From NCBI RefSeq assembly GCF_013778455.1, contig NZ_JACEHE010000021.1, positions 62,001-126,000 of the forward strand: a DNA stretch of 64,000 nt. Direction: 5' to 3'. The notes below the pieces were generated by a model. The model was not told where the DNA came from, did no database searches, and saw only the letters and a list, made by a program, of their open reading frames with translations. A program made the translations under genes and the position numbers. Origin of the DNA: Streptomyces himalayensis subsp. himalayensis. Its GTDB lineage: Bacteria; Actinomycetota; Actinomycetes; Streptomycetales; Streptomycetaceae. Positions 1-10,564 of the stretch are shown one piece after another; position 1 is the stretch's first letter, and the number at the start of each line of letters is the position of its first letter.

Positions 1-1
1 C

Positions 2-463
2 GTGACCGGCTGCGGCGCCATCCAGTACGAACCGCAGAGCGTCGAGGGCCCCAAGGGCTTCCCGGCCGCCGGTCCCGCGGACGGGCAGATCTGCTCCGCC
101 AACCACACCAACTTCGCCGCGCTGGACAGCCCGAAGACCCCCTCGGGCGGAGCCTGGCCGACGACCCGGGTCACGGGCGGACAGAGCTACACCTTCCGCT
201 GGCAGTTCACGGCACGGCACTCCACGACCGACTTCAAGTACTTCATCACCAAGAACGGCTGGAACGACGGTCAACCGTTGACCCGGTCGGCACTCGAGTC
301 CACGCCCTTCCTGACCGTGCCCTATAGCGGTCAGCCGCCCGCGACGCTCTCCCGCTCCGGCACGCTCCCGTCGGGCAAGACCGGGCACCACGTCATCCTC
401 GCGGTCTGGACGATCGCCGACACGGCGAACGCGTTCTACGCCTGCTCGGACGTTCAGTTCTGA
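2..463 (+). CDS. AA10 lytic polysaccharide monooxygenase, 3' part
   Basis: C-terminal 153 residues of a secreted copper monooxygenase (AA10, old CBM33 family) that oxidatively cleaves chitin or cellulose outside the cell. The reading frame is open to the window edge, so the signal peptide and the N-terminal copper-binding His lie upstream. Seen here: the second histidine in the segment FTARHSTTDFKYFITK, the family motif NGWNDGQPLTRSALESTPF, and the C-terminal block VILAVWTIADTANAFYACSDVQF-like ending with the disulphide Cys. The next secreted enzyme downstream is the chitinase at 2661, consistent with a polysaccharide-degrading context. Substrate preference cannot be decided from this part alone. 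Confidence 0.85.
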   Translation: MTGCGAIQYEPQSVEGPKGFPAAGPADGQICSANHTNFAALDSPKTPSGGAWPTTRVTGGQSYTFRWQFTARHSTTDFKYFITKNGWNDGQPLTRSALESTPFLTVPYSGQPPATLSRSGTLPSGKTGHHVILAVWTIADTANAFYACSDVQF

Positions 464-815
464 GGCTCTGAGGCTCTGAGCTTCTGAGGCCTGGTCAGGG
501 ATTCTGCTCCGGGCTCTCCTGCACCACTCACCGTTAGGTTCCGCGCACGCCCTGCTCGTCGTACTCGCCGTGCATGCCATGCATGCCGTGTGCGGCCGTG
601 CGGCTGTGCGGCGTGTGCGGAGCCGTACCCTCTCAGCGAGCCGCGGACGTATCACCCGAAGAGACCTGTTTTTATAGTTTTTTCACCATTTCGCGCCCTG
701 CTGCACGGAAATCCGGTGACCTCGGGGGCTTCATGGGAGGGAGCCGTCCGCGGGTGCGTGGTTCCTCGCTCATCCGGGGTGGACGGTGCCGGAGCGAGGA
801 CCGCGGAGGTTTCCG
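464..815. other. intergenic region with an 8-bp tandem repeat
   Basis: No convincing gene. Four consecutive copies of an 8-bp unit (TGAGGCTC and variants) begin exactly on the LPMO stop codon at 461 and run to about 490. A short AT-rich patch at about 667-695 stands out from the GC-rich surroundings and may hold the promoter of the MFS gene, but no clear -35/-10 pair was identified. Long open frames here on either strand are GC-rich shadows. Confidence 0.4.
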
Positions 816-2360
816 ATGCGCAAGTGGCTGCCGCTGACCGCGGTGTGCTTGGGCGCGTTCATGCTGCTCGTCGACATCACGATCGTGACCGTCGCCCTGC
901 CCGACATGGCCGCCGCACTGGACACGACATTCGCCGATCTTCAGTGGGTGATGGACGGCTACGCCCTCGCCCTGGCGGCCCTGCTCCTCGGCGCGGGCTC
1001 GCTGGCGGACCGCGTCGGCCGGCGGGCGGTGTATCTGGGCGGGCTCGTGCTGTTCGCCGCCGCCTCGCTCGCCTGCGCCCTGGCGACGGGACCGGACCAG
1101 CTCATCGCGTTCCGCGTCGTCCAAGGCGTCGGCGGGGCCGCCATGTTCGCCACCACCATGGCCCTGCTCAGCGGCGCCTACCAGGGCCGGGACCGGGGTG
1201 TCGCCTTCGGTGTGTGGGGTGCGGTCAACGGTGCCGCGGCCGCCGCGGGACCGGTGCTCGGCGGACTGCTGACCGAACATCTCAGCTGGCGGTGGATCTT
1301 CTACGTCAATCTGCCGATCACCATCGTCGCCGTGCTCGTCACCGTGCGCGCCATCAAGGAGTCCCGCGATCCAAGGGCCCCCCGCATCGACGTACCGGGC
1401 ATGGTCGCCTTCACGCTGGCCGCCGGGGCGCTGACGTACGGCCTGATCCGGGCCGGTGACGCCGGCTGGGGCGACGGGGCGACGCTCGGGCCGCTCGCGG
1501 TGAGCGCCGTGGCCGCCGTCGTCTTCGTCCTGATCGAGCTGCGCACGCCCCATCCGATGCTCGATCTCTCGCTGTTCCGCAGCCGGTCCTTCACGGCGAT
1601 CATGATCGGCGGAGTCCTGCTCGCCTTTGCCGCGTACTCCTGCCTGGCGTACTTGTCGCTGTGGCTGCAGTCCGTACGCGGTATGGGGCCCGTGGCCGCC
1701 GGTCTGGCCGTGGTGCCGATGAGCGTGGCCGCGTTCGTCGTCTCCGCGCTCACCGGGCGGTTTCTGCACGGGGTTTCGCCGCGTCTGACCATCGGTGGCG
1801 GGCTGCTGCTCGTCGGCGTGGGTGCGCTGCTGCAGTCGTTCGTGAATGCGGATTCGACATGGACCGTGCTGCTGCCCGGCCTCGTCGTCACCGGGATCGG
1901 CGTCGGCATGTCCACGCCGGTGATGGCGTCAGCCGCGATGGCTCAGGTGGCGTGGCAGCGCGCCGGTATGGCCGGTGGAGCCCTGAACACAGGCCGGCAG
2001 CTGGGCAATGCGCTGGGAATCGCCCTGCTCGGCGCGGTCTTCCAGGCGGGTCTGCTCCGGGTGCTGCACGACGGGCACGCCCTGCCCGACGCCGAGCGCG
2101 CGGCCGGCGCGGTGAGCGGCGGCCGAGCCCAGAGCGTGATCGCCGACGCCGCACCTCAGGAGCGGGCCTCCGTCGCCCACGAGGTGCATGCGGCCTTCGC
2201 CTCGGGTCTGCAGGACGCCCTCCTGCTCGCCGGATGCGCCGGGCTGCTGGGCGGCGTGATCGTACTGGTGCTGATGCGCCGCCCGGACCCGGCTGCCGAC
2301 AGCCAGGGCCACCGGCCGGCGGCGGAGCCGGCCGCGGCTGCTCCGGCGGGTACGAGCTGA
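816..2360 (+). CDS. DHA2-type MFS drug exporter (14 TMS)
   Basis: 514-residue integral membrane protein of the drug:H+ antiporter-2 family (EmrB/QacA type), expected to expel a hydrophobic compound using the proton gradient. The N-terminal half has the family hallmarks: the helix-1 motif with an acidic residue (LLVDITIVTVALPDM), LQWVMDGYALALAALLLGAGSLADRVGRR (motif A), and a motif C-like segment GPVLGGLL. About fourteen hydrophobic segments are visible. The start is placed at ATG 816 because GGAGG at 805-809 sits 6 nt upstream; an in-frame GTG at 786 has no such site. No linked TetR/MarR regulator is present, so the substrate is unknown. Confidence 0.88.
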   Translation: MRKWLPLTAVCLGAFMLLVDITIVTVALPDMAAALDTTFADLQWVMDGYALALAALLLGAGSLADRVGRRAVYLGGLVLFAAASLACALATGPDQLIAFRVVQGVGGAAMFATTMALLSGAYQGRDRGVAFGVWGAVNGAAAAAGPVLGGLLTEHLSWRWIFYVNLPITIVAVLVTVRAIKESRDPRAPRIDVPGMVAFTLAAGALTYGLIRAGDAGWGDGATLGPLAVSAVAAVVFVLIELRTPHPMLDLSLFRSRSFTAIMIGGVLLAFAAYSCLAYLSLWLQSVRGMGPVAAGLAVVPMSVAAFVVSALTGRFLHGVSPRLTIGGGLLLVGVGALLQSFVNADSTWTVLLPGLVVTGIGVGMSTPVMASAAMAQVAWQRAGMAGGALNTGRQLGNALGIALLGAVFQAGLLRVLHDGHALPDAERAAGAVSGGRAQSVIADAAPQERASVAHEVHAAFASGLQDALLLAGCAGLLGGVIVLVLMRRPDPAADSQGHRPAAEPAAAAPAGTS

Positions 2361-2479
2361 GCGGACGCGGAACCGGCTGTTGGCCTGCCGGGGCTCGGTG
2401 TCCCGCGCGTAGCGGCACAGGCAGGTACAAATCGGTGCGCTTGCCCGGGAGTTGGGTGCTCGTTCGGTGAAAGCTCAAC

Positions 2480-2521
2480 TGGTCCAGACCTATTGACCTC
2501 TGGTCCAGACCTTTCTATTCT
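2480..2521 (+). promoter_or_regulatory. chitinase promoter with 12-bp direct repeats
   Basis: Two identical copies of TGGTCCAGACCT lie at 2480-2491 and 2501-2512, 21 bp apart. They flank a good -35 (TTGACC, 2493-2498); a plausible -10 (TATTCT, 2516-2521) follows at 17-bp spacing. This arrangement is the known signature of Streptomyces chitinase promoters, where the repeats mediate chitin induction and glucose repression and resemble DasR (N-acetylglucosamine-responsive GntR regulator) sites. Which regulator binds here is inferred. Confidence 0.85.
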
Positions 2522-2660
2522 CGCGGCACTGCGGTGAGCGTGTCATGGACATGCGCGGTCCTCCCGGACGCGGATGTTTCTCAAGCGTGCGTGCTCACGG
2601 GCGGCGCAGGCCTGGTTCCACCCCCATGTACGACCGGACCTCACCCCGAGGAGGCGCAGG

Positions 2661-4487
<1,827 letters not shown>

Positions 4488-4507
4488 CCGTAGCCGCACC
4501 CGGACAG

Positions 4508-4542
4508 ACCGGGGAGACGGGAACGCCCCCCGTCTCCCCGGT
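4508..4542 (+). terminator. chiC terminator
   Basis: Perfect 14-bp stem (ACCGGGGAGACGGG with its complement) and 7-nt loop, starting 21 nt after the chitinase stop codon. No U-tract of note follows, which is usual in Streptomyces. Confidence 0.85.
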
Positions 4543-5159
4543 TCTCATTGTGAGAGCCGGCTGCGACCGGATATCGGATTCCGTTCGGGGTGATCACCAT
4601 GTTGATCTGCGTCTCCCGCTCGTGCGGCCCTCGCCTCGTCCTCGACCTCTGAGACGCCCGGACCGCTCCGGTTTCCGCCGGGGGCCCATCGCCCGGGACG
4701 GGAAGCCCCGACGACAAGGGGGCGCGGAACCGTGCGCACGCCCTCGCACGTGCACCTGAGCGCCCTTCCCGGTACGGCCGAAATACGACAATCGCCCCGG
4801 TCAAACATACGTGCTGGACAGGACAGGCCGCAGTGGCCGGTTTCCAGTGCCTCACCGTTGCCTCCCCAGCTGGCAAGTGCCTGGTGGGCAGGCCAGCGGC
4901 GCGTGGGGCCAACCCTTCTCGCACTCCCGCAGCTCCACCCCGCCACGTATCAGCATTTGGGCAAGATGCGTACTGCATCGCACAGTTGGGATCAAAATGC
5001 AACACGTAAGGTTTCAGCCAAAGGCAACAAATGATCTTGGCTGCGATGGGTCGACTTGTGGACCATGTTCATGTCGGCAGCCTGGGGGACGGGGAACCAC
5101 TGCCCGACGGAGAACCCCCCGTTCCACCGGACGCGGGGAGACGCGGAGAAGGGCTCGTC
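4543..5159. other. intergenic region without recognisable gene
   Basis: About 600 bp between chiC and the acyl-CoA-dehydrogenase-like gene. Open frames here have no recognisable motif, no ribosome binding site and unconvincing composition. The last 180 bp are less GC-rich and probably carry the promoter of the downstream gene. Confidence 0.4.
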
Positions 5160-6398
5160 GTGGGACGCTATTTCACAACCCAGAGACACGAGGATCTACG
5201 ACAGCGTGTGCGCGACTTCGCCGAACGCGAAGTCCGCCCCCGTATCGAGGACATGGAAACCCAACGTGTCGTCGCCCACCAGTTGTCCCGGCTGATAGCC
5301 CGTCAGGGCCTGATCGGCGCGACCATCGACATGGCGTACGGCGGAATGGGCGCCGGACACCTGGCCAAGACCATCATCATCGAAGAAGTGTCCCGCGTCA
5401 GCGGGGCGATGGGCGCAATGGTCCAGGCATCGCAGCTGGGCACAGCCAAGATCATCCACTTCGGAAACGAGCAGCAGCGGCAGACCTGGCTGCCGCGCAT
5501 CGCCGCGGGTGACTGCCTTCCCACGATCGCGGTCACTGAGCCGGAATCAGGCGGCCACGTCCTGGGCATGGCCGGCACGGCGGTCCGTGACGGCGATGAC
5601 TACATCCTCAACGGCCGCAAGGTCTTCGTCGGAAACTCCCATGTCGGAGACCTGCACGGCGTCGTCGTCCGTACAGGCCCCGGATCGAGGGGGCTCTCGG
5701 CTTTCCTTGTCGAGGCCCACCGGCCCGGCTTCTCGCTGGCCGAGCATCAGCCCGCGATGGGACTTCACGGCTTCTCGTTCGGGGAGCTGAGATTCGACAA
5801 CTGCCGGGTGCCGGCGGCGAACCTGCTCGGCAGGGAAGGCCAAGGCCTCGATGTCGCCTACAGCTCGTCGATCCTCTACGGGCGCCCCAACCTCACCGCG
5901 GTCAGTCTGGGCATACACCAAGCCATCCTCGAGGAGACGACCGCCTTCTGCATCGAGCGCGAGAGGTACGGCAAACCGCTCGGCGAGCTCGGCAACATCA
6001 AGCTCAAGCTCGGCAGAATACAGTCCCGGCTCATGACGGCCCGACTGGCCGCCTACCACGCCGTGCACTTGCTGGACCGCGGGCTGCCCTGCGACGCGGA
6101 ACTCATGAACGCCAAACTCCTCAACCATGAGTACGCCATCGAGTCGGCCAACGACGCCATGGAGATCCATGCCGCGGCGGGCTTGTTCACCAACCGGCCC
6201 ATAGAGCGCTATCTGCGCGACGCGCAGCACATCTACGCGCCGGCCGGCACGAGCGACGTCCAGCTCCTGCGCCTGGGCGAACTGGCCCTCGGCACCAGCA
6301 AGGGGCAGTGGTCCGAGCGCCTGGCCGAGCTGGTGCGGACCGTGCCGACGGAGCACCGCCAGGAGGAGCAGCTGGCGACAGCCGGCCACCCGGTCTGA
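5160..6398 (+). CDS. acyl-CoA dehydrogenase-like flavoprotein
   Basis: 412-residue member of the acyl-CoA dehydrogenase fold: N-terminal helical domain (DLRQRVRDFAEREVRPR), middle beta domain with the flavin/substrate motif TIAVTEPESGGHV, and C-terminal four-helix domain (R...RYGKPLGELGNIKLKLG). The start is GTG 5160 with GGAGAAGG at 5145-5152; the ORF extends 43 codons further up without any family similarity. Where canonical enzymes have the catalytic Glu (YEGTS-type motif) this protein reads APAGTSDVQ, and the alternative helix-G position also lacks Glu (YGRP). It stands alone, with no CoA ligase, thiolase or electron-transfer flavoprotein nearby. Such orphan members often act on carrier-protein-bound or specialised substrates; its reaction is unknown. 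Confidence 0.8.
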   Translation: MGRYFTTQRHEDLRQRVRDFAEREVRPRIEDMETQRVVAHQLSRLIARQGLIGATIDMAYGGMGAGHLAKTIIIEEVSRVSGAMGAMVQASQLGTAKIIHFGNEQQRQTWLPRIAAGDCLPTIAVTEPESGGHVLGMAGTAVRDGDDYILNGRKVFVGNSHVGDLHGVVVRTGPGSRGLSAFLVEAHRPGFSLAEHQPAMGLHGFSFGELRFDNCRVPAANLLGREGQGLDVAYSSSILYGRPNLTAVSLGIHQAILEETTAFCIERERYGKPLGELGNIKLKLGRIQSRLMTARLAAYHAVHLLDRGLPCDAELMNAKLLNHEYAIESANDAMEIHAAAGLFTNRPIERYLRDAQHIYAPAGTSDVQLLRLGELALGTSKGQWSERLAELVRTVPTEHRQEEQLATAGHPV

Positions 6399-6439
6399 GA
6401 CGCAGCCCGGCGACAGCCGGCCACCCGATCTGAAACGCA
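6374..6439 (+). repeat. 35-bp tandem duplication across the stop codon
   Basis: A 31-bp block at 6374-6404 recurs at 6409-6439 with two mismatches (period 35 bp). It covers the last codons and stop of the acyl-CoA-dehydrogenase-like gene, so a second stop-bearing copy sits just downstream. Confidence 0.75.
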
Positions 6440-6440
6440 A

Positions 6441-6476
6441 GGGAGCCACGGACACAGCGCCGTGCCCGCGGCTCCC
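6441..6476. terminator. hairpin between convergent genes
   Basis: Outer stem GGGAGCC (6441-6447) with GGCTCCC (6470-6476) enclosing a second short stem (CACGG/CCGTG). It lies between the plus-strand gene ending at 6398 and the minus-strand GAF gene ending at 6523, so it can serve both. Confidence 0.6.
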
Positions 6477-6522
6477 CATATGGATCAGGCGCCCTCGCAG
6501 AGGAGGGCGCCCCCACGCCTGC

Positions 6523-7104
6523 TCAGGGCCGGCCGTCCTCGATGTCGTGAATCCGGCGGACGAGTTGCTCCGCCATACCCTTGATCGTCTCCACACCCTC
6601 CTGCCCCCAGTCCCGGGTCTCCGTGTCCACCACGCAGATCGTGCCGAGCGTGATGCCGGTGCGAGTGTCGATCAGGGGCGTACCCAGATACGCGCGGATA
6701 CCCAGCTTGTCGATGACCGGATTGCCCGCGAACCTCGGATAGGCGCAGACGTCACCCAGTGGCATCGCCTTGCGGCGCGTGACGACGTGCGGGCACCAGC
6801 CGTGATCCTTCGGCATCTCCCGGCCCGGCTCGGCGTGTTGTGGGAGCTCCACGCCCGTCTGGTCGGGCTCCTGGGTGTAGAGCCCGGCGAAGTATTGTCG
6901 GTCCTCGTCGATGAAGTTGACCATGGCATAGGGAGCGCCCGTTATATGGGCCAGGCTCTTGGCGAACTCGTCGAACTCCGGGATGGGGGCGTCACCGATT
7001 CCGATCTCCCGCAGCCTGGCGACGCGTGCGGCAGCGTGGGGGTCCTGGGGTGTGGCGAGCCGGTTGCTCGGGTCATAGGGGGCGTAGGGCTCAGGGGTGG
7101 ACAT
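6523..7104 (-). CDS. GAF-domain protein at the end of a conservon
   Basis: 193-residue cytoplasmic protein made almost entirely of one GAF sensory domain (about 35-185): the segments APYAMVNFIDEDRQYFAGLY, HGWCPHVVTRRK and GTPLIDTRTGITLGTICVVD follow the standard GAF strand pattern. The start is ATG 7104, preceded by GGAG; the ORF extends further up without similarity. It follows cvnD by 49 nt on the same strand, so it is probably co-transcribed with the conservon and may sense a small ligand for it. The ligand and any output are unknown. Conservon loci are often followed by an accessory gene; a GAF protein here is my observation. Confidence 0.75.
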   Translation of the reverse strand: MSTPEPYAPYDPSNRLATPQDPHAAARVARLREIGIGDAPIPEFDEFAKSLAHITGAPYAMVNFIDEDRQYFAGLYTQEPDQTGVELPQHAEPGREMPKDHGWCPHVVTRRKAMPLGDVCAYPRFAGNPVIDKLGIRAYLGTPLIDTRTGITLGTICVVDTETRDWGQEGVETIKGMAEQLVRRIHDIEDGRP

Positions 7105-7153
7105 GGGAGCTCCGTTCGACTGCGGTATTCGGCTGCGCTGAGCTGAGCTGGGG

Positions 7154-7753
7154 TCAGTGCAAGTGGGGCTCCGCCGCCGGGGTCGCGGGAACGGAGCTGC
7201 TGAGCACGTGCTGTACAAGTTCCACCAGCACACGGGTGCCCGAGCTGGAGATCCGGGCGTCGCACATCACGATGGGCACGCTTCCCCTGAGGTCGAGCGC
7301 GGCGCGAACCTCGTCGGGGCTGTAGCGGTAGGCGCTGTCCCACTCGTTGACCGCCACGACGAAAGGTATGGAGCGGCGCTCGAAGTAGTCGACGGCGGCG
7401 AAGCAGTGGTCGAGCCTGCGGGTGTCGGCGAGCACCACGGCGCCGAGGGCCCCGTTCGACAGCTCGTCCCACATGAACCAGAACCGCTCCTGGCCCGGTG
7501 TGCCGAACAGATAGAGGACCGCTTTGTCGAGGGTGATGCGGCCGAAGTCCATCGCCACCGTGGTGGTCGACTTGTCCTCGACGCCCTCCAGGCTGTCGGT
7601 CGCCGCGCTGACCGTGGTCAGCAGTTCCTCGGTGCTCAGCGGGGTGATCTCGCTGACCGCTCCGACAAAGGTGGTCTTACCCACCCCGAAGCCACCCGCG
7701 ATGAGGATCTTGAGGGCTGTGGGGAAGGGGTCAGAGCCGCTTGCGAAGGCCAC
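7154..7753 (-). CDS. cvnD: conservon Ras-like GTPase CvnD
   Basis: 199-residue small GTP-binding protein, last core member of a Streptomyces conservon (cvnA-D), a membrane-associated complex compared to eukaryotic G-protein signalling. The P-loop GGFGVGKT is at residues 20-27, the switch-II motif is GTPGQERF, and the guanine-specificity motif is the variant NEWD. The start is GTG 7753, which overlaps the end of cvnC by 23 nt; GGAGG lies 9 nt upstream. Long upstream in-frame extensions are shadow of cvnC. Which of the many conservons of a Streptomyces genome this is cannot be told from the window. Confidence 0.9.
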   Translation of the reverse strand: MAFASGSDPFPTALKILIAGGFGVGKTTFVGAVSEITPLSTEELLTTVSAATDSLEGVEDKSTTTVAMDFGRITLDKAVLYLFGTPGQERFWFMWDELSNGALGAVVLADTRRLDHCFAAVDYFERRSIPFVVAVNEWDSAYRYSPDEVRAALDLRGSVPIVMCDARISSSGTRVLVELVQHVLSSSVPATPAAEPHLH

Positions 7754-8126
7754 GCAGCACCGCCTCCAGGGTCTCTCGGTCGGTTGGGATTGCCGCCTCG
7801 ATGGCATGGGGCGCCCGCGTGATGAGCGCCTTGTGCTCAGCGAGGTCGCTGACAAGGACTTTCGTGATGACGGCCGGCTGCCCGATGTGGGCGGCCAACT
7901 CGGCCACCGAGACGGGCTGGGCATGGCACAGGTCGAGGATCTGGTCATGGTCGGGGCCGAGATAGGACTTCGGCCTGCTGCCGGTGGCCATCACGAGGGT
8001 GAGAAGATCAAAGTGCGCCTTGGGGCGGGTTCGGCCGCCGCTGACCGTGTAGGGCCGGACCAGACGGCCGGCCTCTTCGTCCAGCCACATTCCGTCCCGC
8101 GCGTCCGCGTCCTCAGAACCCGGCAT
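7731..8126 (-). CDS. cvnC: conservon DUF742 protein CvnC
   Basis: 131-residue protein of the DUF742 family, the third conservon component, with a predicted winged-helix-like fold. Typical features: RLVRPYTVSGGRTRP near the N-terminus, FDLLTLVMATG, and LDLCHAQPVSVAELAAHIG. The start is ATG 8126, which overlaps the cvnB stop by 14 nt; no Shine-Dalgarno is obvious, so translational coupling to cvnB is likely. Confidence 0.88.
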   Translation of the reverse strand: MPGSEDADARDGMWLDEEAGRLVRPYTVSGGRTRPKAHFDLLTLVMATGSRPKSYLGPDHDQILDLCHAQPVSVAELAAHIGQPAVITKVLVSDLAEHKALITRAPHAIEAAIPTDRETLEAVLRGLRKRL

Positions 8127-8544
8127 CGAACGACACGTTCGCCGGTCGACGGGCGGGCGTGGCAAGGTGCTTACGGGCCTTCTTGATCAGCATCGCCATC
8201 TCGTACCCCAACGTGTCGGCGTGAGTCTCCGTCCCGGCGAGCACGGCCAGGACCGCGCCGGAGCCGGCTGAGCATACGAACAGCAGTGCCGTGCTGACCT
8301 CCACGATGACCTGCCGCACCTCGCCGCCGCCTCCGAACCGGCCTGCGACGCCCTTGCCGAGCGACGACAGTCCGGACGCGATGGCGGCCAGGCTGTCCGC
8401 ATCGTCCTCGCTGAGGCCCACAGCGGCCTTCTTCAGCCCGTCAGAGGACAACAGCAAGGCGTGCCGGGTGCCGGGCACCGTATTGATCAAGTTCTGGAGG
8501 AGCCAGTCGAGATCTTCCTGGCCCGCGGTACGGATATCGCTCAT
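8113..8544 (-). CDS. cvnB: conservon roadblock/LC7 protein CvnB
   Basis: 143-residue roadblock/LC7-fold protein, a likely GTPase-activating or regulatory partner of CvnD by analogy with MglB. It has the family opening DLDWLLQNLINTVPGTRHALLLSSDG and a hydrophobic C-terminal helix (LGYEMAMLIKKARKHL). The start is ATG 8544, with AGGAGAA upstream; the gene follows cvnA after 38 nt. Confidence 0.9.
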   Translation of the reverse strand: MSDIRTAGQEDLDWLLQNLINTVPGTRHALLLSSDGLKKAAVGLSEDDADSLAAIASGLSSLGKGVAGRFGGGGEVRQVIVEVSTALLFVCSAGSGAVLAVLAGTETHADTLGYEMAMLIKKARKHLATPARRPANVSFDAGF

Positions 8545-8582
8545 TGGTGACGTTCTTCTCCTGTTAGTGACGGAGCCTGCGG

Positions 8583-10250
8583 CTAGCGGGAGCCGTCGGA
8601 CGGACTCTCGTCCGCGCCCTCGGCACGATTGAAGCCCCCCGTGAAAGCAGTCCAGTTGCGCATGCTGGGCTCCACGTCGTCCTCGCCCCCCGGCGTACGA
8701 GTGCCGGGGGTGTCCATGAGCTGCGGGACCAGGTGCTGCTGCGCGTTGCGCCTCGGCAGCTCCGGTCGCCCGTCCTGGGCGTCGACGTGGTGCGCGGAAC
8801 CGTAGTCGCGCGGCGGGGCCGCCTCGGCGGTCCGTGGCTGGTGCTGCGGTACGTGCGGCGACATGGTCACACGCCGGACCTCGGGCAGCGGCTGCGCAAC
8901 CGCTGGGGGAGCGGCCAAAGGCTGGGCCGCGGGTGCCGCCTGGACGGCAGAACGCTGGGTGGGGACCGCCGTGGTGTGCCGGGGCATGTCAACTGTCGCA
9001 GGACGCGGCGCGACAGGTTCATCCTCATCACCGAGGAGCCGGTGCGGAATGACGACAACGGCCTGGACGCCGCCGTAGATGTTCCGTCGCAGCTGCACTG
9101 CGATGCCATGCCGACGGGCCAGCTCGGCGACCACGAAGATGCCGATACGGCCGTCGGCGAGCAGCTTGCTGACGTCGACGTCGTTGGGGTTGGCGAGCAG
9201 CGCGTTGATCCGCCCCTGGTCCTCGGGCGGCATGCCGAGGCCACGGTCCTCGACCTCCACGGCCAGCCCGGCGGCGACCCTTTGGGAACTGAGCAGCACG
9301 TTCGTGTGCGGCTTGGAGAACACCGTGGCGTTCTCGACCAGTTCGGCCAGCAGGTGAATGACGTCGGCGACGGCGTGGCCGTGGAGGGTTCCCTCGATCT
9401 CCGGCACGAGCTTGACCCGGGAGTACTGCTCGACCTCGGCGATCGAGGACCTGAGTACCTCCATGAGGCTCACCGGGTTGCTCCACTGGCGGCGTGAGAC
9501 GGCGCCTCCGAGCACCGCGAGGTTCTCCGCGTAGCGCCGGTTCCGTGTCAGCAGGTGATCGACCTGGAAGAGGCGCTTGAGCAGCTCGGGGTCCTCGACC
9601 TCGTGCTCGAGGTCGTCGATCTCCCCGATCGCGCGATGCACCAGAGACTGCAGCCGTCGGGCCAGATTGGCGAATACCTCGGCCCTCTCCCTTCCTTCGC
9701 CCTCCGAGGTGGGCACGGCGGGCTGCGCCACCTGTATGAGAGCCGCCGTGGCATGCGACCTCAGGAGAGCGATCTCGTGAGCGAGACGGTCGAGAGGCCC
9801 CGCCTCGAGCGGGCCGGGACGAGCGAACGGAGGCTGCTCGATCCGCTCACCGCGCGCCATGCGGTGGAGCATCTCCTGCACGTCCGCCTGGCCCCCGGCA
9901 GCAAGGCGCTGCAGGGCCGCGTACCGGCGCGACGCCCCTCGGGCCTCGGCATTCGCCGCGACTACGGCGCCGGCCACACAGCTGCAGCCGAGAACCGCGG
10001 CGGCGGACAGAACGCCCCAGGTGGCGGCGTCGGCGGCGCCCTCCTGCATGAGCAGGACGATGACGACGACGGCAATGGAGACCACCGCGAGGGCGGCCAC
10101 AGGGAGGACGGCCAGACGAAGGAAACGGGAACGCGTGGCGGAATCCGGTGCCGGTTCCTGGGCCGGAGGCCTGCCGTGCCTCTTCCGTTTCGGGGCCGCG
10201 GCCGCCGGCTGACCGGCGGCCGGGCGCGCTGCATAGGTCGGTTCAGGCAT
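8583..10250 (-). CDS. cvnA: conservon sensor histidine kinase-like CvnA
   Basis: 555-residue membrane protein, first component of the conservon. Two transmembrane helices (about residues 44-67 and 75-98) with little between them, then a helical region (LVHRAIGEIDDLEHEVEDPELLKRLF... type) and an HATPase_c domain with N-box ELVENATVF, G1 box EDRGLGMP and G2 box DGRIGIFVVAELARRHG. The C-terminal 130 residues are Pro/Ala-rich and disordered. The start is ATG 10250 with GAGAGGA just upstream. As in other CvnA proteins the ATPase domain is intact, but a standard phospho-acceptor H-box is not evident. It probably signals through CvnB-D rather than a response regulator, and none is nearby. Confidence 0.9.
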   Translation of the reverse strand: MPEPTYAARPAAGQPAAAAPKRKRHGRPPAQEPAPDSATRSRFLRLAVLPVAALAVVSIAVVVIVLLMQEGAADAATWGVLSAAAVLGCSCVAGAVVAANAEARGASRRYAALQRLAAGGQADVQEMLHRMARGERIEQPPFARPGPLEAGPLDRLAHEIALLRSHATAALIQVAQPAVPTSEGEGRERAEVFANLARRLQSLVHRAIGEIDDLEHEVEDPELLKRLFQVDHLLTRNRRYAENLAVLGGAVSRRQWSNPVSLMEVLRSSIAEVEQYSRVKLVPEIEGTLHGHAVADVIHLLAELVENATVFSKPHTNVLLSSQRVAAGLAVEVEDRGLGMPPEDQGRINALLANPNDVDVSKLLADGRIGIFVVAELARRHGIAVQLRRNIYGGVQAVVVIPHRLLGDEDEPVAPRPATVDMPRHTTAVPTQRSAVQAAPAAQPLAAPPAVAQPLPEVRRVTMSPHVPQHQPRTAEAAPPRDYGSAHHVDAQDGRPELPRRNAQQHLVPQLMDTPGTRTPGGEDDVEPSMRNWTAFTGGFNRAEGADESPSDGSR

Positions 10251-10564
10251 CGGAGTCCTCTCGATCAGCCAGTACGGACACACACGCCGACGCTCCGCAG
10301 GCTGCCCGTCAACATCAACACGCGTACCGGATCGGGCAGTTAAATGCGTCGATACCCTACGCCACTCTCATTCAGGTGACGTAATCGCACCGACGTACCA
10401 GGCTGTCGCACATACGTGAACAACTGCGAAACGAACCGCGCGTCAGGAGCGCCCGCCGAGGCTGGTGTGCTGGAGACCGTGAGCGCGGCTCCACCGCCCA
10501 CCCGCCAAGATCACCGCGACCTGCGGAGTCTCCCCTACGCCGGTCTGGAGCGGCTCTTGCGGGG
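10251..10564. other. intergenic region upstream of cvnA
   Basis: 314 bp between the flippase-like gene and cvnA, both on the minus strand. It should hold the conservon promoter. No clear hairpin, operator or small gene was found. Confidence 0.4.

Noticed and set aside
574..837. 87-codon plus-strand frame upstream of the MFS gene
   Set aside because: Cys/Arg-rich, overlaps the MFS start region, no Shine-Dalgarno.
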